Assembly: GCF_017599345.1 (NCBI RefSeq)
Contig: NZ_JAGFVL010000064.1
Location: 1 to 64,000 of the forward strand
From: Gracilibacillus suaedae
Lineage (GTDB): Bacteria; Bacillota; Bacilli; Bacillales; Amphibacillaceae
DNA length: 64,000 nucleotides
Reading direction: 5' to 3'
Shown here: positions 19,669-28,311 of the stretch, in pieces
Layout of the letters: each line of letters starts with the position of its first letter
How positions within the stretch are numbered: position 1 is the stretch's first letter
Notes under the pieces: model-generated
Databases searched by the model: none
What the model was told of the DNA's origin: nothing
Seen by the model: the letters and a program-made list of their open reading frames with translations, nothing else
Made by a program: the position numbers and the translations under genes

Positions 19669-20253
19669 ATGGCAACCAATCCAAAGAAAAATAATGAAAA
19701 AAAACCGAGTGTTTTTCAATGGTTAATAGTAATACTTGTATCGTTAATTTTTGCATTGCTGATAACGGTATTAATCCTATACGTGATGGGCGTGGATGTT
19801 GGTAAATATACAAAGGAAACATTAAATAAGGTTCCATTTATAGACGAGCAAGTGACAACGGACCAAGAAGAATTACACGCTAATCAGTTAGAGGAGAAAG
19901 ATCAACAAATTGATAAGCTTCAAGAAGAGCTTGACGCATTACAATATGAAGTTCAAACAAAAGACGGAACTATTTCTGAACTGGAAGAAGAAATATCAGA
20001 TTTGTCTTCACAAATTGTAGAATTGGAAGATGCTCAGGAGAACGATACAGAAAATTCAGACTCAATTGATGAGCTTGCTGCTTCTTTTACTGCGATGAAA
20101 CCGAAAACGGCAGCACCTATATTGGAAACGATGGAGGCTGATATCGCTGTACCATTATTACGTCAATTAGATTCAGAAGTTAGAGGAGAAATCTTAGGTG
20201 GGATGGACCCGGAAATAGCAGCTGAATATTCAGATTTATTAGTGAATGAATGA
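19669..20253 (+). CDS. ylxF: MotE-like flagellar protein (YlxF), MgtE N-domain family
   Basis: The 194-residue protein has one membrane helix near 18-40 (VFQWLIVILVSLIFALLITV), a long coiled coil (about 65-125) and a C-terminal MgtE-N-like domain (FTAMKPKTAAPILETMEADI). In other bacteria MotE-type proteins act as chaperones for stator components; the B. subtilis counterpart is ylxF between fliJ and fliK. The position here is identical. The stator role is known for relatives and inferred here. Confidence 0.82.
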   Translation: MATNPKKNNEKKPSVFQWLIVILVSLIFALLITVLILYVMGVDVGKYTKETLNKVPFIDEQVTTDQEELHANQLEEKDQQIDKLQEELDALQYEVQTKDGTISELEEEISDLSSQIVELEDAQENDTENSDSIDELAASFTAMKPKTAAPILETMEADIAVPLLRQLDSEVRGEILGGMDPEIAAEYSDLLVNE

Positions 20254-20280
20254 TGAGGCAATTTGAAAGGAGGTGAAAAA

Positions 20281-21657
20281 ATGATTGTAGCACCTGAATG
20301 GTTTGCGAATGGCTCAGCCGTGCCTACACTTAAAACTATAAGAGATAAAGTAGAAGGAAAAGGTTTTTCTGATCTTATGTCAGCCAATATGGCAAGCAAT
20401 AGACAACAAGCAAGTCTAACAGAACCTGATGGTGACACAAACACAGTAAAGCTAATTGATACAGAATCGTTACGAGATACCTTAGGAAGTTTATCGGAAG
20501 AACAATTGAATGGACTAACAGAATTAATCAACATGATCAACAATAATTCGGAGCATACTGACAATGAAGGTTTATCACAAGAGGAATTAATGACATTTAT
20601 CAAGGAGAACCTAAATGATGATCAAATAGAATTATTAGAAGGACAACTTGAAGTATTAGCTGACTTGATCAAGAAATTGCTAGAAGTCGATCACATAGGT
20701 AAGAGTACAGGAGGGCAAGACACTAATCTTTATTTTAAGGATGCCTATCTCGTGCAAAATAGTATAGTCCAACAAAGCCAAAATACAGAAGTTGTTTTAG
20801 GTGAAAAAACAACAACACTAGTCGAACAAACAGAAAAAATAGTACAACAAATTCAAAACCAAACTATTAATAATCGTGATTACAAACAAATTTTACAATT
20901 GTTAAAGCAATGGTCACAAATGAATCATCAGACATTGCAAGCAGCACAGAATCTTCTATCAGAAGCTACCAATGAGAAAAGTAGTGAAATATGGTCGAAG
21001 TTGTTAGCAAATTTTCAAAATCGCAGGTCTATGCAGCAGCATTATGGAAGTACGCAAAAGGTTACGCAACAAGATGTAAAGCGTTGGATTGAAAGTGCAA
21101 TGGAAAGAATAGAACCTATAAGTAAGCAGGAGCAATCGCAGGTCGTTAGAAATGATACCGGAAGTCAACAAGTTCAATCGAAAATACAACAATATGTGAT
21201 TCACCTGTCCCAAACAAATAGTGATCAACAGTTAGCTCAGAAACAACTTATTGATCAATTTCAGCAAGTCATGCAAAAAAGTAATTTTATGAAGCTATCA
21301 AGCGGAGCTAACCAACTGATGATACGACTTCAACCGAAACACTTAGGGGATGTTACCGTTAAATTGACCCAAATCAATGGTGAAATGACAGTTAAAATGA
21401 TTGCTAGTACACAAGGTGCTAAAGAATTGTTAGAGGGGAACCTGAAGCAGCTTCGTCATATGTTCTCGCCACAACAAGTAATCATTGAAAAACAAGAAAA
21501 CTTTACTCAGATTAACCAAGAAGAATTAACGGATGACAACTTGAATTCTCAAGAAGAAGAAAAGCAACAACAGCAGGACGATCAGAAAGAGGAGGAATCC
21601 TATTCTGATAACCAAAATTTAAGTTTCCATGATATGTTGATGGATGCGAAAGTGTAG
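20281..21657 (+). CDS. fliK: Flagellar hook-length control protein FliK
   Basis: FliK measures the hook and makes FlhB switch to filament export. The 458-residue protein has a Gln-rich, variable N-terminal two thirds and a conserved C-terminal Flg_hook domain near 340-425 (LMIRLQPKHLGDVTVKLTQI, then a Gln/Glu-rich tail). I chose ATG 20281 because AAAGGAGGTGA lies 3-6 bases upstream; the TTG at 20263 sits before this site. flgD follows after 10 bp. Confidence 0.9.
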   Translation: MIVAPEWFANGSAVPTLKTIRDKVEGKGFSDLMSANMASNRQQASLTEPDGDTNTVKLIDTESLRDTLGSLSEEQLNGLTELINMINNNSEHTDNEGLSQEELMTFIKENLNDDQIELLEGQLEVLADLIKKLLEVDHIGKSTGGQDTNLYFKDAYLVQNSIVQQSQNTEVVLGEKTTTLVEQTEKIVQQIQNQTINNRDYKQILQLLKQWSQMNHQTLQAAQNLLSEATNEKSSEIWSKLLANFQNRRSMQQHYGSTQKVTQQDVKRWIESAMERIEPISKQEQSQVVRNDTGSQQVQSKIQQYVIHLSQTNSDQQLAQKQLIDQFQQVMQKSNFMKLSSGANQLMIRLQPKHLGDVTVKLTQINGEMTVKMIASTQGAKELLEGNLKQLRHMFSPQQVIIEKQENFTQINQEELTDDNLNSQEEEKQQQQDDQKEEESYSDNQNLSFHDMLMDAKV

Positions 21658-21667
21658 GTGATAAACA

Positions 21668-22120
21668 ATGACTTCTATTGATCCATCCTATTATTTATCT
21701 AACCAAAATCAATCAAGAGAGGTTAATAATAGTTTAGGGAAAGATGAGTTTTTAAAAATTTTAATGACACAATTGCAAAATCAGGATCCATTAAACCCGA
21801 TGGAGGATAAAGAGTTTATCTCACAAATGACAACTTTTTCATCATTAGAGCAAATGATGAACATGTCTAATTCTATTGATACGCTAGTACAAAACCAAAC
21901 CGTTTCTCCTGTTATACAATATAGCCATTTAATCGGAAAAGAAGTTAGTTATTATCGTATAGATGAAGAAACTGGTGAAGTAGCAGAACCGAAAGAGATT
22001 GCTACAAGTGAAGTGAAGGCAATCTCACAAAATGGAGGTTATGCCGTAATAGAATTAGATAACGAAACGAAAATATACACCGATGAGGTACTCAGAATCA
22101 ATGATCCTTCCGCGGAATAA
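21668..22120 (+). CDS. flgD: Flagellar hook-capping protein FlgD
   Basis: FlgD caps the growing hook and lets FlgE add at the tip. The 150-residue protein has the conserved N-terminal part LGKDEFLKILMTQLQNQDPL and NPMEDKEFISQMTTFSSLEQ. The C-terminal part is short, as in Bacillus. It lies between fliK and flgE as in B. subtilis. Confidence 0.95.
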   Translation: MTSIDPSYYLSNQNQSREVNNSLGKDEFLKILMTQLQNQDPLNPMEDKEFISQMTTFSSLEQMMNMSNSIDTLVQNQTVSPVIQYSHLIGKEVSYYRIDEETGEVAEPKEIATSEVKAISQNGGYAVIELDNETKIYTDEVLRINDPSAE

Positions 22121-22135
22121 AAGAGGAGGGATACT

Positions 22136-22495
22136 ATGGATAATCGGATCCATGCTTATCATCATCCACTTGTTCCAAAAAACTTAAAAGTTCAACAAAA
22201 TAAATCTAGTGATTTTGCTAAAGTCTTAAAAGAGCAACAGGAAATTGAAATAAGTAAACATGCTAGTGACAGAATGACTCAGCGAGATATTCATTTGAGT
22301 GATACAGATTGGAACAAGATGAACGAGAAATTGAATCAAGCTAAGGACAAAGGTGTAAAAGAGTCATTAGTGATAATGGGTGATGCAGCATTTATTGTGA
22401 ATGCAGAAAGTAAGAAAGTGATAACTGCATTGGATAAAAGTGAGTTAAGCAGTAAAATCTTTACCAATATTAATGGAACGATCGTAATGGATTAG
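22136..22495 (+). CDS. Flagellar operon protein, TIGR02530 family
   Basis: The 119-residue protein resembles a conserved small protein found between flgD and flgE in Firmicutes. The central motif is EISKHASDRMTQRDIHLSD, and the C-terminus (VIMGDAAFIVNAESKKVITALDK) looks like a small beta-rich fold. AGAGGAGGG precedes the start. The function is not known to me; the operon position suggests a role in hook assembly. Confidence 0.82.
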   Translation: MDNRIHAYHHPLVPKNLKVQQNKSSDFAKVLKEQQEIEISKHASDRMTQRDIHLSDTDWNKMNEKLNQAKDKGVKESLVIMGDAAFIVNAESKKVITALDKSELSSKIFTNINGTIVMD

Positions 22496-22519
22496 GCTGG
22501 ACCCACAAGGGAGGCTTAC

Positions 22520-22545
22520 AAGCTATCAACCGACAGCGATAGCTT
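22520..22545 (+). other. Intercistronic stem-loop before flgE
   Basis: AAGCTATC (22520-22527) pairs perfectly with GATAGCTT (22538-22545) around a 10-base loop. No T-run follows, so it is not an intrinsic terminator. It lies 28 nt before the flgE start, whose own ribosome site is GGAAAGGAAG. It could protect or process the mRNA ahead of the abundant hook protein. Confidence 0.55.
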
Positions 22546-22572
22546 AATAAATAACGGAAAGGAAGTTTATAA

Positions 22573-23430
22573 ATGTTACGTTCAATGTATGCTGGTATTT
22601 CAGGTATGAAGAGTTTTCAAACAAAATTAGATGTGGTAGGTAACAATATAGCCAACGTAAATACAGCAGGCTTTAAAAAAGGCCGTGCAACTTTTCAAGA
22701 TATGATGAGTCAAACTGTCTCTGGCGCAAGTGCTCCAACTGCTAATCGTGGGGGGATCAATCCTGCCCAAGTGGGGACAGGCTCTCAGTTAGGATCGATT
22801 GACAATGTTCATACACAAGGAAATCGCCAAACGACAGAACGCCCATTAGATCTTCAATTAGAAGGGGACGGCATGTTTGTTTTTCAAGAAGGTGATGAAT
22901 TACAGTATTCACGTGCAGGTAATATGTACCTTGATGATGATGGTAATATCGTAAATGCTAATGGTCAATATTTAATGGGTTTTCAACCACAAGGTGCTGA
23001 ACCTTCGTCACTTGATGATATTGACCATACGCAAGTTGGAGTTATTAATATCCCTGATACTGCATCAAGTTTCAGTATTGAAGGGAATGGAGTGGTTAAT
23101 TATGTGGAAGATGGTGAAACGAGAGTTGCGGGCCAAATTGCTTTAAGTAAATTTGCTAATGAAGGCGGCTTAGAAAAGGTAGGAGCGAATATGTATCAAA
23201 CTACTGTTAATGACGGTCAGTTTGATACTGGAGAAAATGACTCGATTTATTTCCAACCAGAAGAAGGCGGAACTGCTTCTATTGTTGCTGGTGCATTAGA
23301 AATGTCTAACGTAGATCTTTCAGAAGAATTTACTGAAATGATTACAGCTCAACGTGGTTTTCAAGCAAATACAAGAATTATTACAACATCTGACGAAATA
23401 TTACAGGAACTAGTGAACTTAAAACGATAA
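22573..23430 (+). CDS. flgE: Flagellar hook protein FlgE
   Basis: FlgE forms the hook. The 285-residue protein has the N-terminal rod/hook signature (MYAGISGMKSFQTKLDVVGN and NIANVNTAGFKKGR) and the C-terminal signature (ALEMSNVDLSEEFTEMITAQ, then RGFQANTRII). Its length is close to Bacillus FlgE (once named FlgG). The next gene, swrD, is read from an unusual ribosome site just past this stop. Confidence 0.93.
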   Translation: MLRSMYAGISGMKSFQTKLDVVGNNIANVNTAGFKKGRATFQDMMSQTVSGASAPTANRGGINPAQVGTGSQLGSIDNVHTQGNRQTTERPLDLQLEGDGMFVFQEGDELQYSRAGNMYLDDDGNIVNANGQYLMGFQPQGAEPSSLDDIDHTQVGVINIPDTASSFSIEGNGVVNYVEDGETRVAGQIALSKFANEGGLEKVGANMYQTTVNDGQFDTGENDSIYFQPEEGGTASIVAGALEMSNVDLSEEFTEMITAQRGFQANTRIITTSDEILQELVNLKR

Positions 23431-23479
23431 GAAGGAGGAAGAGGGTTAAGGCTCTGTCCCTTAACTCTCTAAATCTATG
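23431..23479 (+). promoter_or_regulatory. Hairpin-bridged Shine-Dalgarno of swrD
   Basis: GAAGGAGG (23431-23438) is a strong ribosome site with no ATG, GTG or TTG at normal distance. The bases 23440-23451 and 23459-23470 form a 12-bp stem (one G-U pair) with a 7-base loop. The swrD ATG is at 23477, 38 nt from the site in linear sequence but about 7 unpaired nt if the hairpin forms. No other purine-rich site precedes the ATG. Confidence 0.7.
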
Positions 23480-23701
23480 ATTACATTAACAAAATTAAAA
23501 GGCGACACGATTACTATTAATGCGATATACATAGAACGTATTGAATCTTTTCCCGATACAACTATCACTATGACTAATCAGAAAAAAATATTTGTGAAAG
23601 AGTCAGAAGAAGCAGTGAAGGAAATGGTGAGAGAGTTTTATAAGGAAATTGGTCTCTTTCAACTTCAAAGAGAAGTAGGTGAACAAGGTAATGAATCCTA
23701 A
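23477..23701 (+). CDS. swrD: Flagellar motor-power protein SwrD (FlbD family)
   Basis: The 74-residue protein matches FlbD/SwrD: MITLTKLKGDTITINAIYIE, then PDTTITMTNQKKIFVKESEEA. In B. subtilis SwrD raises flagellar motor power and supports swarming. The ATG is fixed by the family N-terminus. Its ribosome site is displaced and appears bridged by a hairpin. It overlaps fliL by 11 bp. Confidence 0.88.
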   Translation: MITLTKLKGDTITINAIYIERIESFPDTTITMTNQKKIFVKESEEAVKEMVREFYKEIGLFQLQREVGEQGNES

Positions 23702-24107
23702 GTTAATCAAAATCCTAGTTGTCGTTTTATTAACTATTACGATAGCAGGAGCTGTAACATTATATTTTCTATTAAACAGTACCTCTAATGAAGGAGAGGC
23801 TATGTCAATAGATGATATGGTGAAAAACTCTTATACAACTGAAGAAATAAGAACAGATTTAAATGATGGTAATTACGTTCTCATACAATTTCAATTTATT
23901 ACGAATAGTAATGATGCTTTAGATGAAATTGAAAAGAGAGAATTCCAAGTGAAAAATGAATTTATAAAATTATCAGTTGATCTGACAGCAAAAGATTTTC
24001 AAGACAATTTATCGGAGTTAGAAAGTGATATGAAAACAGCTATGAATAAACATATGACGGAAGGTCAAATCGTCGATGTCTTAATTATAAGTAAAGTTAT
24101 CCAGTAA
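23691..24107 (+). CDS. fliL: Flagellar basal-body-associated protein FliL
   Basis: FliL is a single-pass membrane protein that surrounds or supports the stators. The 138-residue protein has one helix near 7-27 (ILVVVLLTITIAGAVTLYFL) and the typical periplasm-side domain (YVLIQFQFITNS, REFQVKNEFIKL). I chose ATG 23691, preceded by GTAGGTG within swrD; a GTG at 23679 lies too close to that site. Confidence 0.9.
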   Translation: MNPKLIKILVVVLLTITIAGAVTLYFLLNSTSNEGEAMSIDDMVKNSYTTEEIRTDLNDGNYVLIQFQFITNSNDALDEIEKREFQVKNEFIKLSVDLTAKDFQDNLSELESDMKTAMNKHMTEGQIVDVLIISKVIQ

Positions 24108-24132
24108 GTATACTCCGAATGGAGGTGGAAAA

Positions 24133-25134
24133 ATGGCAGATGAAGTTCTTTCGCAAAATGAGATTGACGCCTTATTATCAGCTTTATCATCTGGTGAAAT
24201 GGATGCCAATCAATTAAAAGAAGAAGAAAAAGATAAAAAGGTAAAAGTATATGATTTTAAAAGAGCATTAAGATTTTCTAAAGATCAAATTAGAAGTATT
24301 TCCAGAATCCATGATAACTTTGCCAGATTGTTATCAACGTATTTTTCAGCACAGTTAAGAACCTATGTGCATATTGCTGTTGCTTCTGTAGATCAAATTC
24401 CTTATGAAGAATTTATTCGATCGATTCCAAGCCAAACGATTTTAAATGTCTACAGTGTTGAACCATTAGATGGTAGAATTATTTTTGAATTCAACCCGAA
24501 TATAGCTTATGCTATGCTAGACCGTATGCTAGGTGGAAAAGGAAGCAGTGTTAATAAGATTGATAATTTAACCGAAATTGAAACATCACTTATGTCACAA
24601 CTGTTTGAAAAAGCTTTAGACAATCTTCAGGAAGCTTGGAGTTCAGTAGTTAATATTGATCCAATGTTGGAGGACTTTGAAGTAAATCCACAATTTCTAC
24701 AACTAGTTTCTCCTAACGAAACGGTTGTTGTAGTTTCTCTAGATACTACAATTGGTGATAGTAGCGGTATGATTAACATTTGTATTCCTCATGTAGTACT
24801 TGAACCGATTATACCCAAATTATCTGTTCATTATTGGATGCAAAATGAAAATTCTAAGGAAAGAAAGCCAGAAGAATATGAATCTATTTCACATAACATC
24901 AAACAAACGACATTGGACATGACCGCTGTATTAGGTGAAACATCGATTACATTAGAAGAATTTTTATTTTTAGGTATAGACGATACCATTGTATTGGATA
25001 AGAATATCGATCAAGCTTTAACATTACAGGTTGGTCAAGAGCCTAAGTTTCTTGTACAACCGGGAAAGAAAAAACAGAAGATTGCAGTGCAAGTAATAGA
25101 CGAAATTAAGGGAGGGGATCACGATGATGAATGA
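24133..25134 (+). CDS. fliM: Flagellar motor switch protein FliM
   Basis: FliM is the C-ring protein that binds phosphorylated CheY. The 333-residue protein begins with the CheY-binding peptide (VLSQNEIDALLSALS), followed by the CheC-like middle domain (about 45-225) and a SpoA domain (about 250-325). The ribosome site is TGGAGGTGG. It overlaps fliY by 11 bp. Confidence 0.96.
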   Translation: MADEVLSQNEIDALLSALSSGEMDANQLKEEEKDKKVKVYDFKRALRFSKDQIRSISRIHDNFARLLSTYFSAQLRTYVHIAVASVDQIPYEEFIRSIPSQTILNVYSVEPLDGRIIFEFNPNIAYAMLDRMLGGKGSSVNKIDNLTEIETSLMSQLFEKALDNLQEAWSSVVNIDPMLEDFEVNPQFLQLVSPNETVVVVSLDTTIGDSSGMINICIPHVVLEPIIPKLSVHYWMQNENSKERKPEEYESISHNIKQTTLDMTAVLGETSITLEEFLFLGIDDTIVLDKNIDQALTLQVGQEPKFLVQPGKKKQKIAVQVIDEIKGGDHDDE

Positions 25135-26302
25135 TGGAATGTTATCCCAAGATGAAATAGATGCACTATTAAATGGTTCTGATGATACCGATGAAGATGT
25201 GAATGCAAATGAGGCTCCTTCCACAGATGATTGCCTATCATCTATCGAAGAAGATGCTTTGGGGGAAATTGGGAATATATCATTTGGAAGTTCGGCAACT
25301 ACTCTTTCTACTTTATTAAATCAAAAAGTAGAGATTACAACACCTATCATCAGTGTTCTTCACAAAGGTGAATTAGAGGAAGAATTTCCGGTACCGTATG
25401 TAGGGATTGAAGTGAAATATACAGAAGGCTTTAGTGGAGCTAACTTATTTATACTAGAATCAAAAGATGCAGCGATTATTGCTGACCTCATGCTTGGTGG
25501 AGATGGTAATCCTGAAACACAGGAATTAAATGATATCCATTTAAGTGCTGTTCAAGAAGCAATGAATCAAATGATGGGAACTGCAGCCACTAGTATGTCT
25601 ACTGTTTTTAATAAGAAGGTAGATATTTCTCCACCGACAACATCTATTATGGATGTAACAGAAGAAGAAACACAATTCTTAACGCCAGATGATGATGTCT
25701 TAATCAAGGTTTCGTTTCAATTAAAAATTGGAACATTAATAGATTCAAAGATTATGCAGTTATTACCTGTAACATTCGCTAAAGATTTAGTAGATCAATT
25801 GCTGAATTCATCAGAGGAAACAGATAGATTAGATAATGAAACGACAGATGAAGCTGAAATCAATCAAAAAAATGAAACGACAGTATCAGTTCCTAATTCA
25901 CAAACCATACAGCAACAAGCACATAGCAATACCGGGCAACACCAGCCAAAACAATTAGGAACTCAATCAGCGGGAACAAATCAAGAGGTACAAGCGGCTG
26001 CATTCTCTAGTTTTGAGGATGTACCTATACAACAAAGCGAAAAGCGAAATCTAGACTTATTAATGGATATTCCATTACAAGTTACCGTCGAATTAGGAAG
26101 AACGCAACGAACGGTAAAAGAGATTTTAGAACTATCCTCAGGTTCCATTGTAGAATTAGACAAGCTCGCAGGTGAGCCAGTTGATATATTAGTCAACCAA
26201 AAACTAATAGCCAAAGGGGAAGTAGTAGTCATCGATGAAAACTTTGGTGTGCGGGTAACAGATATCGTAAGTAAAGAAGATAGATTAAAGCAACTAAAAT
26301 AG
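25124..26302 (+). CDS. fliY: Flagellar switch phosphatase FliY
   Basis: FliY is the Gram-positive C-ring protein that also dephosphorylates CheY-P. The 392 residues hold an N-terminal peptide like that of FliM (MLSQDEIDALLNG), two CheC-type active centres (EEDALGEIGNISFG near 43 and LSAVQEAMNQMMG near 140), a Gln- and Asn-rich linker (about 230-300) and a C-terminal SpoA/FliN domain (LMDIPLQVTVELGRTQRTVK). Both Glu and Asn pairs are intact. Confidence 0.95.
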   Translation: MMNDGMLSQDEIDALLNGSDDTDEDVNANEAPSTDDCLSSIEEDALGEIGNISFGSSATTLSTLLNQKVEITTPIISVLHKGELEEEFPVPYVGIEVKYTEGFSGANLFILESKDAAIIADLMLGGDGNPETQELNDIHLSAVQEAMNQMMGTAATSMSTVFNKKVDISPPTTSIMDVTEEETQFLTPDDDVLIKVSFQLKIGTLIDSKIMQLLPVTFAKDLVDQLLNSSEETDRLDNETTDEAEINQKNETTVSVPNSQTIQQQAHSNTGQHQPKQLGTQSAGTNQEVQAAAFSSFEDVPIQQSEKRNLDLLMDIPLQVTVELGRTQRTVKEILELSSGSIVELDKLAGEPVDILVNQKLIAKGEVVVIDENFGVRVTDIVSKEDRLKQLK

Positions 26303-26325
26303 GTTATCGAAAGGATGGATAAAAC

Positions 26326-26688
26326 ATGGCTAAAACAGTATTAATCGTAGATGACGCTGCTTTTATGAGAATGATGATCAAGGATATTTTAACAAAGAAT
26401 GGGTATGACGTAGTAGGTGAAGCGCAGGATGGACAAGAAGCTGTTGAAAAATATAAAGAATTGCAACCTGACCTAGTAACAATGGACATTACCATGCCAG
26501 AAATGGATGGAATTGCTGCTTTAAAAGAAATTCAAAGTATCAATGGAGATGCTAAGGTTATTATGTGTTCTGCTATGGGACAACAAGCGATGGTAATTGA
26601 TGCAATCCAAGCAGGTGCCAAAGACTTTATTGTAAAACCATTTCAAGCTGACAGGGTAATCGAAGCCATTTCAAAAGTTTTAGGTTAA
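26326..26688 (+). CDS. cheY: Chemotaxis response regulator CheY
   Basis: A 120-residue single-domain receiver. The acid pocket is DD at 9-10, the phosphorylated residue is Asp54 (VTMDITMPEMDG), and Thr/Ser and Lys positions are present (MCSAMGQQ, FIVKPF). CheA phosphorylates it; FliM reads it and FliY, CheC dephosphorylate it. A GGATGG site precedes it. Confidence 0.96.
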   Translation: MAKTVLIVDDAAFMRMMIKDILTKNGYDVVGEAQDGQEAVEKYKELQPDLVTMDITMPEMDGIAALKEIQSINGDAKVIMCSAMGQQAMVIDAIQAGAKDFIVKPFQADRVIEAISKVLG

Positions 26689-26692
26689 TGAG

Positions 26693-27355
26693 GTGATTAG
26701 CATTAACCTGAAATTATGTATAAGTATATTATTTATATCGCTTCTAGTATGGCTTTCACCTATTAATCTAGAGGCAAGAATGGTAAATGAAATATTGGAT
26801 AATCAAGAAGAAATACAACTAGAAGAAGAGAATGAAGTGAATGATAGTGAAGGAGTCACAGAAACAGATGATCAGCTTACTGTTGAGTCCCCTACTTTTA
26901 TTGGTAGTTTCATTAAACTCATTCTCGCCTTAGCTATTGTGATTGGTTTGATTGTACTGATCTCAAAGTATTTGCGCAAAAAAAACGGGTTTCTCAAAAA
27001 GCATCAAGTAATTGAGAATTATGGTGGTATAACCGTTGGATCGAATAAATCGATTCAAACGATAAAGATAGGGGATCGTTTTTATGTCATTGGTGTTGCA
27101 GAGAACATTGAATTATTAATGGAAATAACGGACCCTGTTACAATCGAACAGTTAATCAAACAAGAAGAAACAAGTGATTCTTTAGATAAACTCAAGGCGA
27201 AACTGACAAAACAACCATCGGAGTCAACGAAAAGTAGCAATCAAAACTTTACTTCGCTATTTAATAAGGAGCTTAATACAATGAAAGAAGGAAGAAAAAA
27301 AGTATATCAAAAACTAAAGGAAAGTAGTCAAAAAAATGATGATTCATCTCATTGA
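26693..27355 (+). CDS. fliO: Flagellar export-gate protein FliO (FliZ)
   Basis: The protein has an N-terminal signal-like helix (LCISILFISLLVWLSPINLEA), an acidic segment, a second membrane helix (IGSFIKLILALAIVIGLIVLI near 73-93) and a cytoplasmic basic tail, as in FliO/FliZ, which helps assemble FliP. The start is odd. No ATG precedes the signal helix. GTG 26693 lies inside the strong site GAGGTGAT (26690-26697). ATT 26702, eight bases after GAGG, is at ideal distance and may be the real start. Coordinates give the outermost normal start codon. Confidence 0.82.
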   Translation: MISINLKLCISILFISLLVWLSPINLEARMVNEILDNQEEIQLEEENEVNDSEGVTETDDQLTVESPTFIGSFIKLILALAIVIGLIVLISKYLRKKNGFLKKHQVIENYGGITVGSNKSIQTIKIGDRFYVIGVAENIELLMEITDPVTIEQLIKQEETSDSLDKLKAKLTKQPSESTKSSNQNFTSLFNKELNTMKEGRKKVYQKLKESSQKNDDSSH

Positions 27356-28013
27356 TGTTTTCTCCGGTACTGATCCTGAGAGTATATCTACATCTGTCCG
27401 TTTACTTTTATTATTAACTGTTCTTTCATTGGCTCCTAGTATATTGATATTAATGACTAGCTTTACTAGAATTTTGATTGTTTTATCATTTGTGCGGACG
27501 TCTCTGGCGACACAGCAAATGCCACCAAACCAAGTATTGATCGGTCTCGCTTTATTTATGACATTTTTTATTATGGCACCTACATTTCAAGAGGTAAACG
27601 AGGAAGCATTACAGCCGTTATTCGAGGAAGAGATACCGTTAGAAGAAGCATATGATAATGCAACTATTCCGATTAAAGAGTTTATGTCCAAGCATACAAG
27701 GGAAAAAGATTTAGCGTTATTTATGAATTATGCAGAAATAGACAGGCCGGAAACTGTTCAAGATATTCCATTGACAACATTAGTTCCAGCTTTTGCAATT
27801 AGTGAATTAAAAACAGCTTTTCAAATGGGCTTTATGATATTTGTTCCATTTCTAGTGATTGATATGGCAGTAGCAAGTGTCTTAATGTCTATGGGAATGA
27901 TGATGTTACCGCCGGTGATGATTTCATTACCATTTAAAATATTATTGTTTGTTCTAGTAGATGGGTGGTATTTAATTACACATTCATTATTAGATGGTTT
28001 CTTACCACTTTGA
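27336..28013 (+). CDS. fliP: Flagellar export-gate protein FliP
   Basis: FliP makes the five-subunit core of the export gate. The 225-residue protein has four membrane helices and the family motifs MTSFTRILIVLSFVRTSL, QMPPNQVLIGLALFMTFFIM and AFQMGFMIFVPFLVIDM. It overlaps fliO by 20 bp. Either of two adjacent ATGs could start it. Confidence 0.96.
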   Translation: MMIHLIDVFSGTDPESISTSVRLLLLLTVLSLAPSILILMTSFTRILIVLSFVRTSLATQQMPPNQVLIGLALFMTFFIMAPTFQEVNEEALQPLFEEEIPLEEAYDNATIPIKEFMSKHTREKDLALFMNYAEIDRPETVQDIPLTTLVPAFAISELKTAFQMGFMIFVPFLVIDMAVASVLMSMGMMMLPPVMISLPFKILLFVLVDGWYLITHSLLDGFLPL

Positions 28014-28038
28014 CATAGTTTGAGAGGAGATACTGATA

Positions 28039-28308
28039 GTGAGTGGAGAATTTGTTGTTTCATTAGCCGAACAGGGGATATTTACCATTTTAATAGTGGC
28101 AGGGCCAATCCTTATATTGGCGCTAGTAGTAGGTTTATTAGTAAGTATTTTTCAGGCTACTACCCAAATTCAAGAACAAACACTTGCATTTATACCGAAG
28201 ATTGTTGCTGTTTTATTAGGTATTGTTATCTTTGGCCCATGGATGTTAGCGACAATGGTAGAATATGCAACAAATTTATTTCAGAATATGAATCAGTTTG
28301 TGAGATAG
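28039..28308 (+). CDS. fliQ: Flagellar export-gate protein FliQ
   Basis: The 89-residue protein has two membrane helices (near 15-38 and 50-74) and the core motif GLLVSIFQATTQIQEQTLAF. It starts with GTG after GAGAGGAG. With FliP and FliR it forms the gate complex. Confidence 0.94.
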   Translation: MSGEFVVSLAEQGIFTILIVAGPILILALVVGLLVSIFQATTQIQEQTLAFIPKIVAVLLGIVIFGPWMLATMVEYATNLFQNMNQFVR

Positions 28309-28311
28309 ATT

